From positions 12,421,162 through 12,485,161 of the forward strand of contig NW_020954548.1 of the NCBI RefSeq assembly GCF_900497805.2: DNA of 64,000 nucleotides, read 5' to 3'. The notes below the pieces were generated by a model. That model worked only from the letters and a program-made list of their open reading frames with translations. It did not search any database and was not told the origin of the DNA. Below, piece by piece: positions 1-11,499 of this stretch. Positions within the stretch are counted from its first letter, which is position 1. Each line of letters begins with the position of its first letter. Position numbers and translations under genes: made by a program. The DNA comes from Vombatus ursinus. Lineage: Eukaryota; Chordata; Mammalia; Diprotodontia; Vombatidae.

Positions 1-125
1 CTAGTTTCTGCTATACTCTTTTCCAGTTTTCCCAGCAGTTTTTGTCAAATAGTGAGTTCTTATCCAAGAAGCTGAGGTCTTTGGATTTATCAAACATAGA
101 TTACTACAGTCATTGACTACTAAAT
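1..125 (-). repeat. L1 ORF2 fragment, cut by window edge
   Basis: This stretch matches, with scattered mismatches, the antisense L1 sequence at 24978-25105 of this window (shared landmarks: ctcttttccatttttcc-like run, gtgagttcttatc, gtcattgactact). It therefore encodes part of the ORF2 C-terminal half on the minus strand. The match stops near 125; the rest of the copy lies outside the window or is lost. Confidence 0.8.
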
Positions 126-1654
126 CACAACATTTTTAAAGAAAAGAGAAAAAAATCAAAACTAATTAATACACTGAAGAAAACCTGAAAATTTATTTTA
201 GCTTAATTTACTTTAGGGCGTTCCTATTCCCACCAGCTCACTTCCCTTCATCCTCAAGCCCCATTCCAACTCCTTGTTTGTTTGTTGCTGTTTTTGCCAC
301 TTTCCCTAGTTTGGGGATGTTTTATTATCTGTTCCAGTTACTCTTTTTCTTTTATCAAGTTATCTAATACTTGCAGTCTAATTTTTCTCTCAATTAAAAA
401 GTCATATGAACTCTATTTCCCTATTCTCTTTCAACTTGTTATATTAAGATTTTTTTTCATGTTCAATGACTTTTTCTAGAAAGTATTCATTTCCCTTGTT
501 CTTTTTGATATTTCTCTTCCCTTTCTGTCTTTTCTAGGCTATTATTCTTTGATTAATGGCTTTTAAACTTATTACTTCATTAGTGTATGTATTCCTAAAC
601 ACATTAATTCTTCTAAAGTACCTATTTTCTAGTTTTCTCTTACAAATAGTTTATATTTTGTTGTCTTTTTTATCTTGTCCCCTACCCCTACCCCTTTTAT
701 GCATTGCCTCACTTTTAGAAATACCAACTTACACAAGTGATAGAGAGGATATTTCCCCATGATTGGAATTTTCCTATGTCCCTAATCATGCAATTCAGCA
801 TTAAACCTCCTTGCAATCATTTTTTTGCACATTTGCCATTAAATATCCTCTCTGCCTCCATGTCCTCCCACACTTCTGAGTGTCTATTGCCTCTGGGAGG
901 GCTGACTTCCCTTAACCTGGGCAGTGTGTTGTTCATGGAGACACAACACTAAGAGGTGTTGTTGTCTCTAATCATCAAATCCCAGCAAAATACATCCACT
1001 GTAAGGTGGTCTCCTGTTAGAAAATATCTCTCTCCCTTCCAAGGGAATATTCTTCAGTGGGACACCTTTCACTCGTGTCTCCCGGCATACTTCTAGAAAG
1101 AAATCTTTAATGGTCTCTCCATTACTGTTGTCATTGTAAAGCACATTGGTGTCCTCCTCCCATTTCCCCTCTCTTTTCTTTTTCTGGGGGTAGGGGGGTA
1201 ATTTACTTTACTACCTATCCCTTCTCTGTTTACTGTATTTTTTTTTTACTTTTATTTCTGTTGGCTGGGATATTTACAAAGTAAATAATTTGCTCATAAT
1301 GTATGCTTTTCTTCATAGGAATTCTCCAAACTGCAGGCCTTGTCACCTTGGATTTCACTTCCTTTGCTCTTTGCAATGCATTATTCCATTTCCCCCTATA
1401 GTTTCTGGTGGCTATAGAATAGTCTTACATTATTTGAATTTTCTTTTCTCTTATATTTCAAGGTCTTTCTCCAGGTCATTTGCAGAATTGGTTGTTTTTG
1501 GAGTTAGTACATTTGATTACTGATTGTCCTGAAGACACCATTAGTTTTGTTTTGTTTTGTTTTTCCCTAGAGATGATCTGTGGATTCTTTTTACTGGCAT
1601 TTGTTTTCTATGTTCATAGGTTCTAGAGTCTTTATTATATTTAGTATCTCATTA
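126..1654. other. AT-rich intronic sequence, part possibly L1 ORF1-like
   Basis: No exon or clear repeat boundary is visible. The + strand is pyrimidine-rich, as in the antisense of marsupial L1 5' halves. 1380-1640 has the same order of short words as the antisense ORF1 region at 28490-28625 (catttgcag...ttg, then gtggattctttttactggc against gtggattctttctatggc). It may be the diverged ORF1 part of another L1, but the similarity is weak and only judged by eye. Confidence 0.3.
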
Positions 1655-2125
1655 AAAACTGCTGAGATAACTAGAAAGCAGTCTAGCAGAAACTTAATAT
1701 AGACTAACACTTAATACTATAAGATAAGATAAGTTCAAAGAAAGATATATGACTTAGAAAGACAGAATAACATCAGAAACAAAGTAAAGGAACAAAGAAG
1801 AAACTATCTTTAAAATGTCTAACTGGGGGCAGTTAGGTGGCACAGTGGATAGAGCAACGGCCCTGGAGTGAAGAGGACTTGAGTTCAAATCTGGTCTCAG
1901 ACCCAACACTTCACACTTATTACGTGTGTGACCTTGGGTAAGTCACTTAACTCCATTGCCTAGAAAAAACAAAACAAAACAAAAAAAGAATAACTGGAGG
2001 AAGAGTTCAAGACCAAATGATAGAAAGGATCACAGAAGATAAAACAGACAAATTTGATTATATAATATTTACAATGATCTGCACAAACAAAACCAATGCA
2101 ACTAAAATTAGAAAAAACTAGACTA
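1655..2125 (+). repeat. L1 ORF2 3' fragment, split by a SINE
   Basis: The sequence aactagaaagcagtctagcag and the later words cacagaagataaaacagac and gcacaaacaaaaccaatgc line up with the L1 copies at 16590-16880 and 50600-50870, in the part of ORF2 upstream of the Cys-rich tail. A SINE sits inside it at 1826-1975. Both ends are truncated. Confidence 0.75.
1826..1975 (+). repeat. tRNA-head marsupial SINE (WSINE/MAR1 type)
   Basis: It starts gggggcagttaggtggcaca, carries the A/B-box-like tRNA head, the ttgagttcaaatct core and gtgtgaccttgggtaagtc, and ends with an A-rich CAAAA tail. It inserted into the L1 fragment around it; a short taactgg repeat lies at both ends and may be the target duplication. 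Confidence 0.9.
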
Positions 2126-2369
2126 CTGTCAAATCCACCTATGTGTCTAGTAAGGATGTAGCCGAGTCTTTATTTTCAATATGGATCATCTTCAGATTGA
2201 AGCAAAACAAGAACATTTATTGGGAAAAAGATCAGGGATCTGAGTTCATGTTAGGTGGCTGTAAAATGAACAAAATGAATTCTACAAATATTAAACGCAT
2301 AGCTCTATTCTACAATGAACCAAAATCTCTGGTTTGGTCTTTTAATTACAACTTCCCAGATTTTAGATG

Positions 2370-2599
2370 AGCAGCTAGGTGGCAAAATGGATACAGCACC
2401 AGCCTTGGAGTTAGGAAGAACTGAGTTCAAATATATAGCTATTACTAGCTGTGTGACTCTGGGCAAATCACTTAACCCTGTTTGTGCCTCAGGTTCCTCA
2501 TCTGTAAAAGGAACTGGAGAAGGAAATGGCAAATCACTCCAGTATCTTTGCCAAGAAAATCCCAAATGGGATCATGAAGACATGACTGAACAACAACAA
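2370..2599 (+). repeat. SINE with RTE-type 3' tail, flanked by a target duplication
   Basis: The head (gagcagctaggtggcaaaat) is the common tRNA-like SINE head. It is followed by the long 3' half with aactggagaaggaaatggc, catctttgcc-like words and the ending gactgaacaacaacaaaa, typical of RTE/BovB-mobilised SINEs. The 10-bp repeat agattttaga sits at 2360-2369 and 2600-2609 and is the likely target-site duplication. Confidence 0.9.
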
Positions 2600-2714
2600 A
2601 AAGATTTTAGACTTCCTAGCCAAATCTTAATGTAGACCCACATTTCATAACTAGATTATCCCCACTTTAGAGAGAGAATTCCTGTTATGGTAGGATTTGA
2701 TACCTATTACTAAG

Positions 2715-3250
2715 AATATACCTAGATGGTTGCAACTTTCATACTGTACTTCTTAGCAAGACTATATAAGGTCTTTATATCCACAGTTCTTTGTAGGTCC
2801 TGAAATATTTTTAGACCTCCTATCAATTATTGTAGGAAAATGTATTCATTTACGATGACTAAAACAGATTGTCACTTTCGCTGAGTTAGTCTTTTTTAGT
2901 ATAGTTGATTGATTAGTTAGATTTGTTCCATCAAACTGAAAAGGAGCTTCTTAAAATTATTAAGTACACTTATCTCCTTTTCAAAATCATACAACATCAT
3001 TATTTCTATTCGTTTCATTACTATTCTGTAGTAAATGAACCTTGTCAATGACTATAGGATCTTCAGATATCCTTCCTAGTTTTTATTAAGATTTCATCTA
3101 ATCTCAGTTTACAAATGAAGGTTTTTCTTACAATTTTCTGTTGTAGTATACAACAGATCTATTGTAGATTATTCTGTAACTTGGAACTGCGGATATTGCT
3201 GACAAGAAGCATCAGATAGACTTTGTCCCTCTAACTGGCAAGATATGTTT
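2715..3250. repeat. Unclassified dispersed repeat, copy A
   Basis: This AT-rich stretch shares an ordered series of words with 4090-4620 on the same strand, including catcaaactgaaaa, ttttcaaaatcat, tcaatgact and ggatct. It is not recognisably L1, L2, CR1, MIR or RTE. The ends are approximate. Confidence 0.4.
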
Positions 3251-3854
3251 CCCATTTTCTTTTGGGAAAGACACTCTTTTTGCTCCTCAGCTAATATATC
3301 ATTTTCTTTTACACACTTTTAGTTATACAAGTTTTGAATAATTTGTACTAAATACATAAACATATAATTGGCCTGTATTAAAAGAGGTCACGGATGTTTT
3401 CAACTTTTGATAACAAATATGTAATGCCTCCTGTGTGGGAAAAAAAAAGGTTGTGTTAGGCTTGTATCTAGGAGGAAAGGCCTTACTATTAATTAATTTA
3501 TAACAGCAATAATAATTAATAACAGTGATTATAACCAATAACTGTGGAATTTATCCAGTCCTATCACTTTCCAGTTTTGCAGAAAAGCCAGTTTTAGTAC
3601 CTCCCTAGGTAAAACTTCTGTCATTCATTATATTAATGATGCATAAATTATTTTTTTCTCATTTGATCCAATTTGCAATTTCATTGTGCTAAACTTCTTG
3701 AGACTATGGATATCCAGAAATTTTCTACATCTTCTGTTTTTCTTCCTTTCTTTCTTTTTGCTTCTTTCTCTTTTCAAACCTCCGTAATAAAGTTTTTGAT
3801 TAATGTTGAATTGTTCATATTCTTCTTTGTTTTGCTTTGTATAAACCTTAACCT
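3251..3854. other. AT-rich intron, nothing recognised
   Basis: Apart from low-complexity AT tracts I see no exon with splice sites, RNA gene or repeat family here. Confidence 0.4.
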
Positions 3855-3935
3855 GGGGCAGATAGTGAATACAGCATAGGACTTAAAGTGTCAGGAAGAC
3901 CTAAGTTCAAATTCTATAAATGCTAGCTATAATTA
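3855..3935 (+). repeat. 5' piece of a tRNA-head SINE
   Basis: ctggggcagatagtgaataca, then gtcaggaagacctaagttcaa and tgctagct follow the SINE head order; the 3' half is missing. Confidence 0.6.
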
Positions 3936-4089
3936 ACTTTTATATTTTCTTTTCAATTGTTGATTAAACTAATCCAAAATTATTGATATGTTTTTGTTTT
4001 TCTGATTTCTTTCCACATTTCATTTTGTTGCATCAAATAGGGCAATACGAAATTTAAGTTTTCTATTGCATGTACCAAGAAAATGTTGA

Positions 4090-4620
4090 TACAATCTTCG
4101 AACACCATTCTGCAGAGGTTTAATAGCTCTGCTGTGGTCATATTTTACACCTGTGCTTAGGGATATTACTTTTTAGCTTCATCATTCCTCTCATGGTTCT
4201 TAAAAAGGCAATGGATACTGCATAGTTGATTGTGTAAGTCCTTTTTTTCATTTTTGGTCAAATATTACAGAAGAATGCATTTGTTCATGATAATTATAGC
4301 AGATGCTAGCTTTCATGAATTGATTTGCTAGATGGATTCATGTCATCAAACTGAAAAAAGATCTTTAGAGAATTCCAGTCTAAATATGCCTACCTAATTT
4401 TCAAAATCATTTAAAATCTTAGTATTAATTTTGTCATCCATGTATTTATTTATAATTTCTAGAGTTTGCATTAAATGGAGATTTTCAATGACTTTGGGAT
4501 CTCCAACTTTTCCCTCTTCAAATTTTAGTAGCTATCTTATCTCTTACTTCTCCTAATCTGGGCTTTAAGGTTATATGTTTTTAAAAAGAATTACCCCTTT
4601 GTGGCTAGAAATGTTGCTGT
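4090..4620. repeat. Unclassified dispersed repeat, copy B
   Basis: Partner of 2715-3250 (same strand, about 1.35 kb apart). The best conserved block is attgatttgctagatgg...catcaaactgaaaa against attgattagttagattt...catcaaactgaaaa. No coding signature was recognised on either strand. Confidence 0.4.
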
Positions 4621-5199
4621 ATGATTTAATGTTTAGTGTAGCACTGATAAAAAAGCAAAGCCATATGAAAACTTTGCCTATAATTGGTGGCATCTGTTTC
4701 CATTTTTGTTTTTATACTGTACAGTATATTGTACTGTATATACTATACAACTTTATACTTTATAAATGTTTTCAAGTATTCAGTTCTCTTCATATATCCA
4801 CTTTCCTGGTCATCACCATCTGCCTTGAAATGTTTCCAGCATGCAAAGTATTAGAATTTGCTTTTTCTGGTGGTTTTTGTCTTCTTGTGGCGCTACTGTC
4901 TTCCATGTCAAGCAGTCCCATGCTGCACCATTTCTTAGATTCTAAGGAGTAATTTCATCATACTGGCTAAGTTGCTTACTTAATCACTTGTGTCACAAGA
5001 GCTCAATTCCCTAGTGACTAAGGATTTACTGCAAGGACTCTACAGCTACTATAGTGGTATCAAAGCTCACAAAATCTCCTTGTCTGGCATTCCTTTACTT
5101 TGCTGTTACCTAATCCTTCCCCTCCTCACAACCAAAACATGGAACAGACTTTGATGGGGCCGTGATTATTATTACTATCAGCAGCAACAGCATCATCTT

Positions 5200-5765
5200 C
5201 CATATGCTTCTCTTCTCTATTCCCATTGTTTCAACCCTAATATAGGTCCTCATTATTACCCACATAGAATATTGCAAGAACCTCTTTTGAGATTGCCTGT
5301 CTAAAACCTCTATTTTATAAAACTCATCCTCCACACTCTACCCAAAATAATGTATCAGTATTCTAATCAAAAAAATTCAATAGTTCTAATGTCTACTAAG
5401 TAAAGTTGAAATTTGATTACTTCGCATTCAAGATCCTATATAATCAGACACCAGCCTACTTTTCAAGTCTTCTTTAATATTATTCCACTCTATACTTCAG
5501 CCAAACTAAATTACTCTCTGCCCTCTAAACCCCACTCTTATTTCCACACCATGGATAAAAACAAAAAAACTGACATTGTGATCAATTGCCTTCATACCTT
5601 TGTTCATCCTATTTCTTATGAATCAAAGGCCATCCTTCTCTTCAGTCACCTATTAAATTCCTATCCATTCTTTAAAACTTAAGTGCACTTCCTTTATGAA
5701 GCATTCTCTCCTTGGTAACAACCATTTCGCTCAGACCTCAAATGGCAGTTGCTGATGTATTAAGC
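5200..5765 (+). repeat. L2 LINE 3' ORF fragment
   Basis: The wording ggtcctcattattacccaca...attgcaagaacctc, aagttgaaatttgatta, aagatcctatataatc and the later cttcctttatgaagcattc follow the L2 reverse-transcriptase C-terminal region. It is diverged and truncated at both ends. Confidence 0.65.
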
Positions 5766-5774
5766 ATCATATAA

Positions 5775-5920
5775 TGAGAAACAGCATGATATGTTGCATA
5801 GAGAGCTGGCCTTGGAGTCAAGAAATGGGTTCAAGTCTTTCCTCTAAAATATACTGGCTGTGTGACCCTGAGTAAATCATTTAACCTCACAACGCCCCAG
5901 GCAATTTAAAAAGGAGACAA
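5775..5920 (+). repeat. Old SINE (MIR-like or worn tRNA-head SINE)
   Basis: agagagctggccttggagtca and tggctgtgtgaccctgagtaa give the CORE-SINE order. The A tail is lost. Confidence 0.65.
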
Positions 5921-5929
5921 ATTGCATAG

Positions 5930-7172
5930 AAGATGTAGATCTGTAACAATAAAAATACATATTTGGAAATTTTATGCCATTGAAAACACAGATTAAGTAC
6001 AAAAGAATTATATTATAGTTACTTTTGACAGTGCTCTGCTCAAAAAAAGTAATTGATAAGTCTGTTCAATCAATGAATGCTATAAAGAAAAAAGTATAAG
6101 CATAAAAAACTGACAATTTTCCAACTCATTATATTCTCTCCATACCTTAGTCATGGCTTGAAAATAAAGAGGGGGCACTGAGTACTTAAGCCATCTTAGG
6201 TATTCAACTTGTTCTAAAAGAATAAGTCAGGTACTCTCAAGAACTTAGCCTTACTATAACATAAATATATCTACATGCTATGCATATTGTGTGTATGTGT
6301 GTCTGTATATATTTTGATATACATATAAATGTATAAGCATATAAGTATATATCTATGTATGTATATCCTTTCTCTATAAACAACATTGTAAGATTTTTTT
6401 TTAAAATACACTTAAGTAAGTTTGAGTAAATATATGCATTTTCACCTGAACATACACGGAATAGTTACCCATATTTACACCAATCTTATTAAGACTCCTT
6501 TGACTAAATTTATGTTAAAGCACAAATTTTAGATGAATTTGAAAATTAAAAAATTAAAAATAAAGCTTACTTGAATAAATGTGAAAATAAATATAATTTT
6601 AATAATATGAAAAAGAAAATGACAATATGATAAACACTTGATGTAACTAACTTTTAATTTTTTATAAGATATATCACTAAGAATAGAGACCTTTTAAGAT
6701 AAAAAGGAACTATAAGGAGCAGGATTAAAAAATTTTGTTGTTACCGCTTGCACTTGGTTTTTTGTTCTCTTTGGTATTATGGGAAATTTTAATGGACTTA
6801 AGAAATATATATTCTTAAAACTATCTAGTCCAATGCAATATACTATTATTTATGAATTTAAACCATAAATGAATAAAGTCAAAACACAGGGTTCTAAATA
6901 TGTTTTTCAAACCATATTTTATTTGAAAATGCAACAGCTTTTATTTTTTAATGATTACATTTTAGGATGTCTTATTTGAAGTCAGTTTCCTGCTTTGCAA
7001 CATCAATTTTTAAAAAGCTGTGGGTCTTAAGTGAAGGAATATAAATGAATGTCAGTCCCCGCTGGTAGATTTGAATATATAACTTCTTATTGAAAGAAAA
7101 TAACATGTAATGAAACTGCTTATAAGAAGTTAGATCTCAAACAAGAACCCAATGTCCATTTCTACCTCATAC
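5930..7172. other. CNTLN intron, no repeat family recognised
   Basis: The stretch is strongly AT-rich, with a (TATG/TATA)-like simple tract at about 6270-6370. It lies downstream of the last visible CNTLN exon. I looked on the minus strand for the next expected centlein residues (starting about TFEDNL) and did not find them. Confidence 0.5.
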
Positions 7173-7352
7173 CTTCATTCTGCAATCAATGTCATGTTTT
7201 TCTTTTCTCCACTGTGTTTCCTGCTTCCTCAGGTTCTCCAAATCATTTAGCAGTTCATTGCAGTGTATACTTAATTCCTTATTTTCCTCCTCCAGCTCTT
7301 CGATAATTAGTATGTTTTTCTCTTCCTTCTTCTGTACCCTCTCCTTAGTGTT
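7173..7352 (-). CDS. CNTLN: Centlein (CNTLN) internal coiled-coil exon, 60 codons
   Basis: This is the third and most downstream of the CNTLN exons seen here. On the minus strand an acceptor (tactgtctgcag) is followed by 60 open codons starting NTKERVQKKEEKNILIIEEL and ending EKHDIDCRMK, then the donor AAG|GTATGAGG. The exon is 180 bp and phase 0 at both ends, so it adds exactly 60 residues. The product is almost all charged heptad-like sequence (EELEEENKELS, NDLENLRKQE), a coiled coil without membrane or signal segment. From memory, mammalian centlein has DTKECVQNKEEQNRLVIKNL... followed by LLNDLEKLRKQE at this place, a clear orthologue-level match. Centlein is a centrosomal protein thought to link C-NAP1 and CEP68 for centriole cohesion. 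The open frame runs on a little past both splice sites into intron; the splice signals and the homology, not an ATG, set the limits. Confidence 0.93.
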
Positions 7353-7961
7353 CTGCAGACAGTACCATGAGGACCAATAAACAAAACAAAACAACAATAA
7401 CAACAACAAAATCAAGAATTAATCAGCAAATATAAGCTATACAGTTTTACCCCCACGGCAGCTTTCTATATTTGATGGCCAAGGTCACCTGTGTACTTTT
7501 ATTGGCCTCTTTTCATGCAGGTGGAAGGGTCATATTTTTTAACTGGATGACAGCTTTGATGAGCACACATTTACAAAGAGCACATTAATTGATCAATCTG
7601 CCTTTGATGCTGTCCCCAGCTATTTTTGAGACCCACACAGACATATCCTCCCAGACCTGGGCTTTATCAATTAATAATGCTAGTCCCATCAGAATCTAAT
7701 TACAAGAAGCCACATCTTCACACTCCTACTTTCTTTGCTCCATTTCCATCATTAACTATTTATTTGAAAGTTATAAAGCTTAGATTCTTAGCTTTAAAGC
7801 AGCTTTCCCAGAGTTTTGAGTGTAAGAAAACTCTATGATACAGGAAGGCCTAAGGCAATTTTTCCTCTAAGCTTGTCACTTTCTGTGCCACAAAGGCTGA
7901 CAATGCTTAAAGAAGGACTTCAAAGCTACAGTTCTATAAAACTATGTACAAGTCAATATAC
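7353..7961 (-). other. CNTLN: CNTLN short intron (609 bp)
   Basis: It lies between the 135-bp and the 180-bp exons, runs GT (GTATATTG) to AG (CTGCAG) on the minus strand and is phase 0. It holds a CAA-repeat just upstream of the acceptor (about 7381-7412) and no recognised transposon, in contrast to the 25.5-kb intron before it. Confidence 0.85.
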
Positions 7962-8096
7962 CTTAAGCTCTTGACTTTGATCTTTAAATTTCTTCTGTAA
8001 GTCACTCAATTCTTTCTTTAAGAAAACATTTTCTTCATCCACAGCAATTTTCTTTTCTATAAGGGTATTTATTTCCCGTTGTGATCCTGATTCTCT
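7962..8096 (-). CDS. CNTLN: Centlein (CNTLN) internal coiled-coil exon, 45 codons
   Basis: On the minus strand the acceptor cttttttcaacag is followed by AGAGAATCAGG..., 45 open codons beginning RESGSQREINTLIEKKIAVD and ending KKFKDQSQELK, then the donor AAG|GTATATTG. At 135 bp and phase 0/0 it splices in frame to the 60-codon exon 609 bp downstream. From memory the mammalian protein reads RESVLKQEINDLVKRKIAVDEENAF...KKFKDKSQEIK here, so order and boundaries agree. The peptide is a continuous amphipathic coiled coil (EENVFLKKELSDLQ). It was too short to stand out as an ORF and was found by the splice sites and similarity. No frame damage is visible, so the gene looks intact across the window. 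Confidence 0.93.
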
Positions 8097-8554
8097 CTGT
8101 TGAAAAAAGTGAAGAATACTTGTAAAAGCAATGTTATTACTCGAATTTCCTCATCTTTCCATTATTCATAGCTAAGATAAGAAAGTTTAAAAACTCATTT
8201 CTGCAGATTACGAAAATCTCATATTCATATAGTGCTTTTGAACAAATAATTGTCCTAGCAATAAATCTGTACAAGGATCCATTTTTAAACTTATACTAGT
8301 GTCAAAACTAGTACTACACAATGTACCACATAGATGCTAAGTTTAGTGAACTATCCTACCACACTGTGCCTCAACTAACATCTGAAATTTGACTTCCTTT
8401 GTTATAATAATATTCATTAAATTCAGTTACCCAATATAAAATAGCTTTTAGAAACTACACTTTCTATTTGTGTGTGTGGAAAAGAATAGGTTGTTATAAG
8501 CTAAACAAGTCAATTACAGACATCTGCTACTGATATTTTTAAGGTAATTTAACA

Positions 8555-8800
8555 GTGGGGGGACCTAGGGGACTCAATGGACAAAGGTCTGCATCTAGAG
8601 TCAAAAAAGACCTAAGTCAAATCCAGCCTCAAGACACTTACTAGCTATTGTATGATCCTGGCCAAGTCACTTCTGTCTGCCTCAGTTTCCTCAACTATAA
8701 AATGAGGATAATAATAGCATCTCCTTCCCAAGGTTGCTGTGAGGGTCAATGAGACAATACTTGTAAAGTGCTTTATAAATGCTTATATTGCCCCCTCCTT
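8555..8800 (+). repeat. MIR-type SINE, nearly full length
   Basis: The order is head (tgcatctagagtcaaaaaagac), core (cttactagctattgtatgatc, ggccaagtcact), then gcctcagtttcctcaactat, aaaatgaggataataatagc and gcttataaatgc-like ending. This is the full MIR/CORE-SINE layout with its conserved core and L2-like end. Confidence 0.85.
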
Positions 8801-9229
8801 TCCCTCTCAATAATGCTAAATAAAATTAAAGGTGTATATAATTCAAGGTCATATAACAGGCTTCGATGGAGTGAAAAAAACATCTTAATTATAAGCTTGA
8901 ATATAATAGGCTAAATTCAACCATAAAATTTCAGGTATGTACAATGGATTAGAAAACAAAATTCATCCATTTTCAGCCAAGAAGAAGCACACAGAAAACA
9001 AGTACACCATTAAAGTGAGAAGCTGGGACACAAGTGACTCTCAATCAGCTGAGCCCACAAAAGTAGTAGTTGTAATCATGACTTCAAATAAGAAAATAAT
9101 AAAAAGAGAATCTATCAAAAGAGACAAAAAATGAAGAGTATAATATAAAGTTATTACTTACCATGAAACAATATTAATATTAAATATTATGCACCAAAAT
9201 AAAGAGTATCTGACTCTGCTTTAACTCTT
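8801..9229. other. AT-rich intron, nothing recognised
   Basis: There are no splice-bounded open frames on the minus strand and no repeat family I can name. Confidence 0.4.
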
Positions 9230-10545
9230 TTTTGAATGAAAAACTAACTAAAAAGCTAAAGAATTTGCATACAAAGACAATAATTATAGATAACTTTAAA
9301 GTACTTTGTTCAGAACATGACAAATCAAACCAAAAAAAAGCAAAGTATGAAAATTAGAAAACATTTAATAAACTATAGTGATGATTAACAGGGAATCTTA
9401 GACAGCATCAATACTTTTGAGCATTACATAGCACAATTAGCAAAAGCTCTTACCTTCTAGGGCATTAAAAAACCTATGGTCTTATTCGAAGGCATGATTA
9501 TGAAAAATATTGTTCACAAACACTAGCAATGAAAATTAAATAAGGGAAATTTTTTTAAAGTACAGGTATAAATAGAGAATAAGTAATGAATTAATCAAAA
9601 AACAAATCATAAAAACAATATAATTACATGTAAAAAATAATAATAATAACTGTGAGAAACTAGACCAAAATTTATGGGATGGAACTCAATCAGTTCAGGG
9701 AGGGAAATTTATACAGCTGAATATTAGGTTAACAAAAAAGAAAAAAGAATGGTTTGAGCATAATTTTTTTAAAATAAGAATATATATAAAGTAATAATAT
9801 CAATGCAAAAAAAGACATTTTTAAAACCAAAAGTTAGACAAAAAATAACAGAAAAACAAGACACCAAAAAAAATTAAAAAGACTAGTGAACTTAAAAAGA
9901 GATCATTTTAAATGACTAACAGAAAACACAAATATTTTTTATTCTAATTTAGCAAAAGAGGAAAAACAAATGACCAAAATAAAAACATAATATGGAGTAT
10001 TCATACCAATAAAATTCATACCAATAAAAATACAAGGATAATTGTACTCAATTACATCCTAAAAAAATTTTAAAAAATTTTGTAAGTATAAATACGTTTT
10101 AGCACTTTTTAGGACTGAACAAGCCATAAATGAGCTCTCCCTCCCCTAAAAAATCTGACTCCACTCAGATTTATTAATGAATTTTATCAAATATGTAAAG
10201 AACAAATAATCCCTTTCCTACATAAACTATCCATAAAAAATAAAAGAAACTAGCTACCAATCAAAAGCTTTTTATTGGGGCAGCTAGCTGGCGCAGTGGA
10301 TAGAGCACCACTCCTGGAGTCAGGAGGACCTGAGTTCAAATCCGGCCTCAGACCAAACACTTGACACTTACTAGCTATGTGAGCCTTGGCAAGTCACTTA
10401 ACCCCAACTGCCTAAAAATAAATAAAAAAAAAGAACAAAAGCTTTTTATTTAGACAAATAACAAGCTCATAAGCCAGGGAGAAATAATTCAAAGAAAGAG
10501 AACTATAAAACAATATCAAGAATTCAATAATATTTAATACATGAA
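9230..10545 (+). repeat. Old L1 fragment (ORF2 linker to start of RT), split by a SINE
   Basis: accaaaatttatgggatgga followed by gaaatttatacagctgaat and aacaaaaaagaaaaaagaa follows the L1 ORF2 endonuclease-RT linker. tgaacaagccataaatgagc and aatgaattttatcaaatatg match 48725-48810 of the plus-strand L1. After the SINE at 10279-10431 the L1 text resumes (gccagggagaaataattcaa). The part before about 9540 is doubtful. Confidence 0.7.
10279..10431 (+). repeat. Full-length tRNA-head SINE with 15-bp target duplication
   Basis: It runs from ggggcagctagctggcgcag through gagttcaaatccggcctcag and aagtcacttaaccccaactg to an AAATAAATAAAA tail. The flanking repeat caaaagctttttatt (10264-10278 and 10436-10450, approximate) is identical, so this is a fairly recent L1-driven insertion into older L1 sequence. 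Confidence 0.93.
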
Positions 10546-10739
10546 AGACATCATTACATTCTGTGGATACAAACAACAAAGGGAAAACATTCTCTTCAGA
10601 GATTACAACATTTGGGAGCTACAAAATATACACAAATGAGTACTGTACGAATTGTGAGTATGATCAACTTATAGGCCAGTATCTTGTGAGTAACTGTGGA
10701 TCTCAATAAAGAGGTTCTGTTATTTCAGGATTTGATAGT

Positions 10740-10930
10740 GATTGAAAAAAAAGATTGAAGGAACTGAGCTCATATCCTAATGAGAAAGGACCAGGATTCA
10801 AATCCCAGCTCTGCTACTTACCACTTGTGCCACCCTAAGCTATTCATTTACCTCTTTAGATTTCAGTTTCTTCCTCTATCAATGGGGGATTTGGACAAGA
10901 TTGTCTCGAAAATATCTTTTAGATCTAGAA
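10740..10930 (+). repeat. MIR-type SINE
   Basis: gattcaaatcccagctctgc, tacttaccacttgtg, ctctttagatttcagtttct and ctatcaatgggggat follow the MIR order; it is old and diverged. Confidence 0.8.
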
Positions 10931-11499
10931 CTAATAACTTCAGAAGCACACTATCATAAGAAAACAGGAGCATCTAAAGAACCTTATTATGGGTAGGGAA
11001 TTCTTTTTCTTGGACTTGGCAAAAGACAGCCTCCATGATAGTGCTAAAAAAAAAATTCAGCTAATGTAACTGGCAATTTTCTGTTTAATTTAATATTAAA
11101 GTTAATTAAACACAAACACAAAAGTGGTGCCATACCTTTCCCTTGTTTAGGGGGTTTGTTTGTTTTACTTATTGTTTGTTCAAAAGAATGCATTTGCATT
11201 ATATAATTTGGTGAATAACATTCTTGAATAGCTCCATATGCTCCACATGCAGGTACTCCCTCTAATGATGTAGCTTGCGAACAATTTATGTTGCCTCCTG
11301 CTCTGTGATTTTAATCTATAAATTCACTACAGATCATGTGCCTCACATACTGAATACCATTCTGTAGAACATTTAATACCTGGGAGATGACAATTCTATA
11401 CTTGGGATGTCCATCAGTTAAACCTCGTTCTTGCTACATGAAAAGCACATTGATTTTTCTTATCCAAGAAATATTTAGTGATGTATTTTATGCTATTTC
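10931..11499. other. AT-rich intron, nothing recognised
   Basis: I see no exon or named family. The words ccattctgtagaacatttaat at about 11360 echo 4106-4125 (ccattctgcagaggtttaat) and could be a third scrap of the unclassified repeat. Confidence 0.3.

Noticed and set aside
4575-4952. 125-codon hydrophobic open frame on plus
   Set aside because: AT-rich sequence overlapping the unclassified repeat; the hydrophobic, F/L/I-rich composition is what AT-rich chance frames give.
5110-5334. 74-codon minus-strand frame as the next CNTLN exon
   Set aside because: The sequence (MEDEFYKIEVLDRQSQK) does not match centlein and overlaps L2 text.
10279-10360. tRNA-like sequence at SINE heads (here and at about ten other SINEs)
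   Set aside because: The tRNA-like heads belong to SINEs with A tails and target duplications; no stand-alone tRNA with a full cloverleaf was seen.
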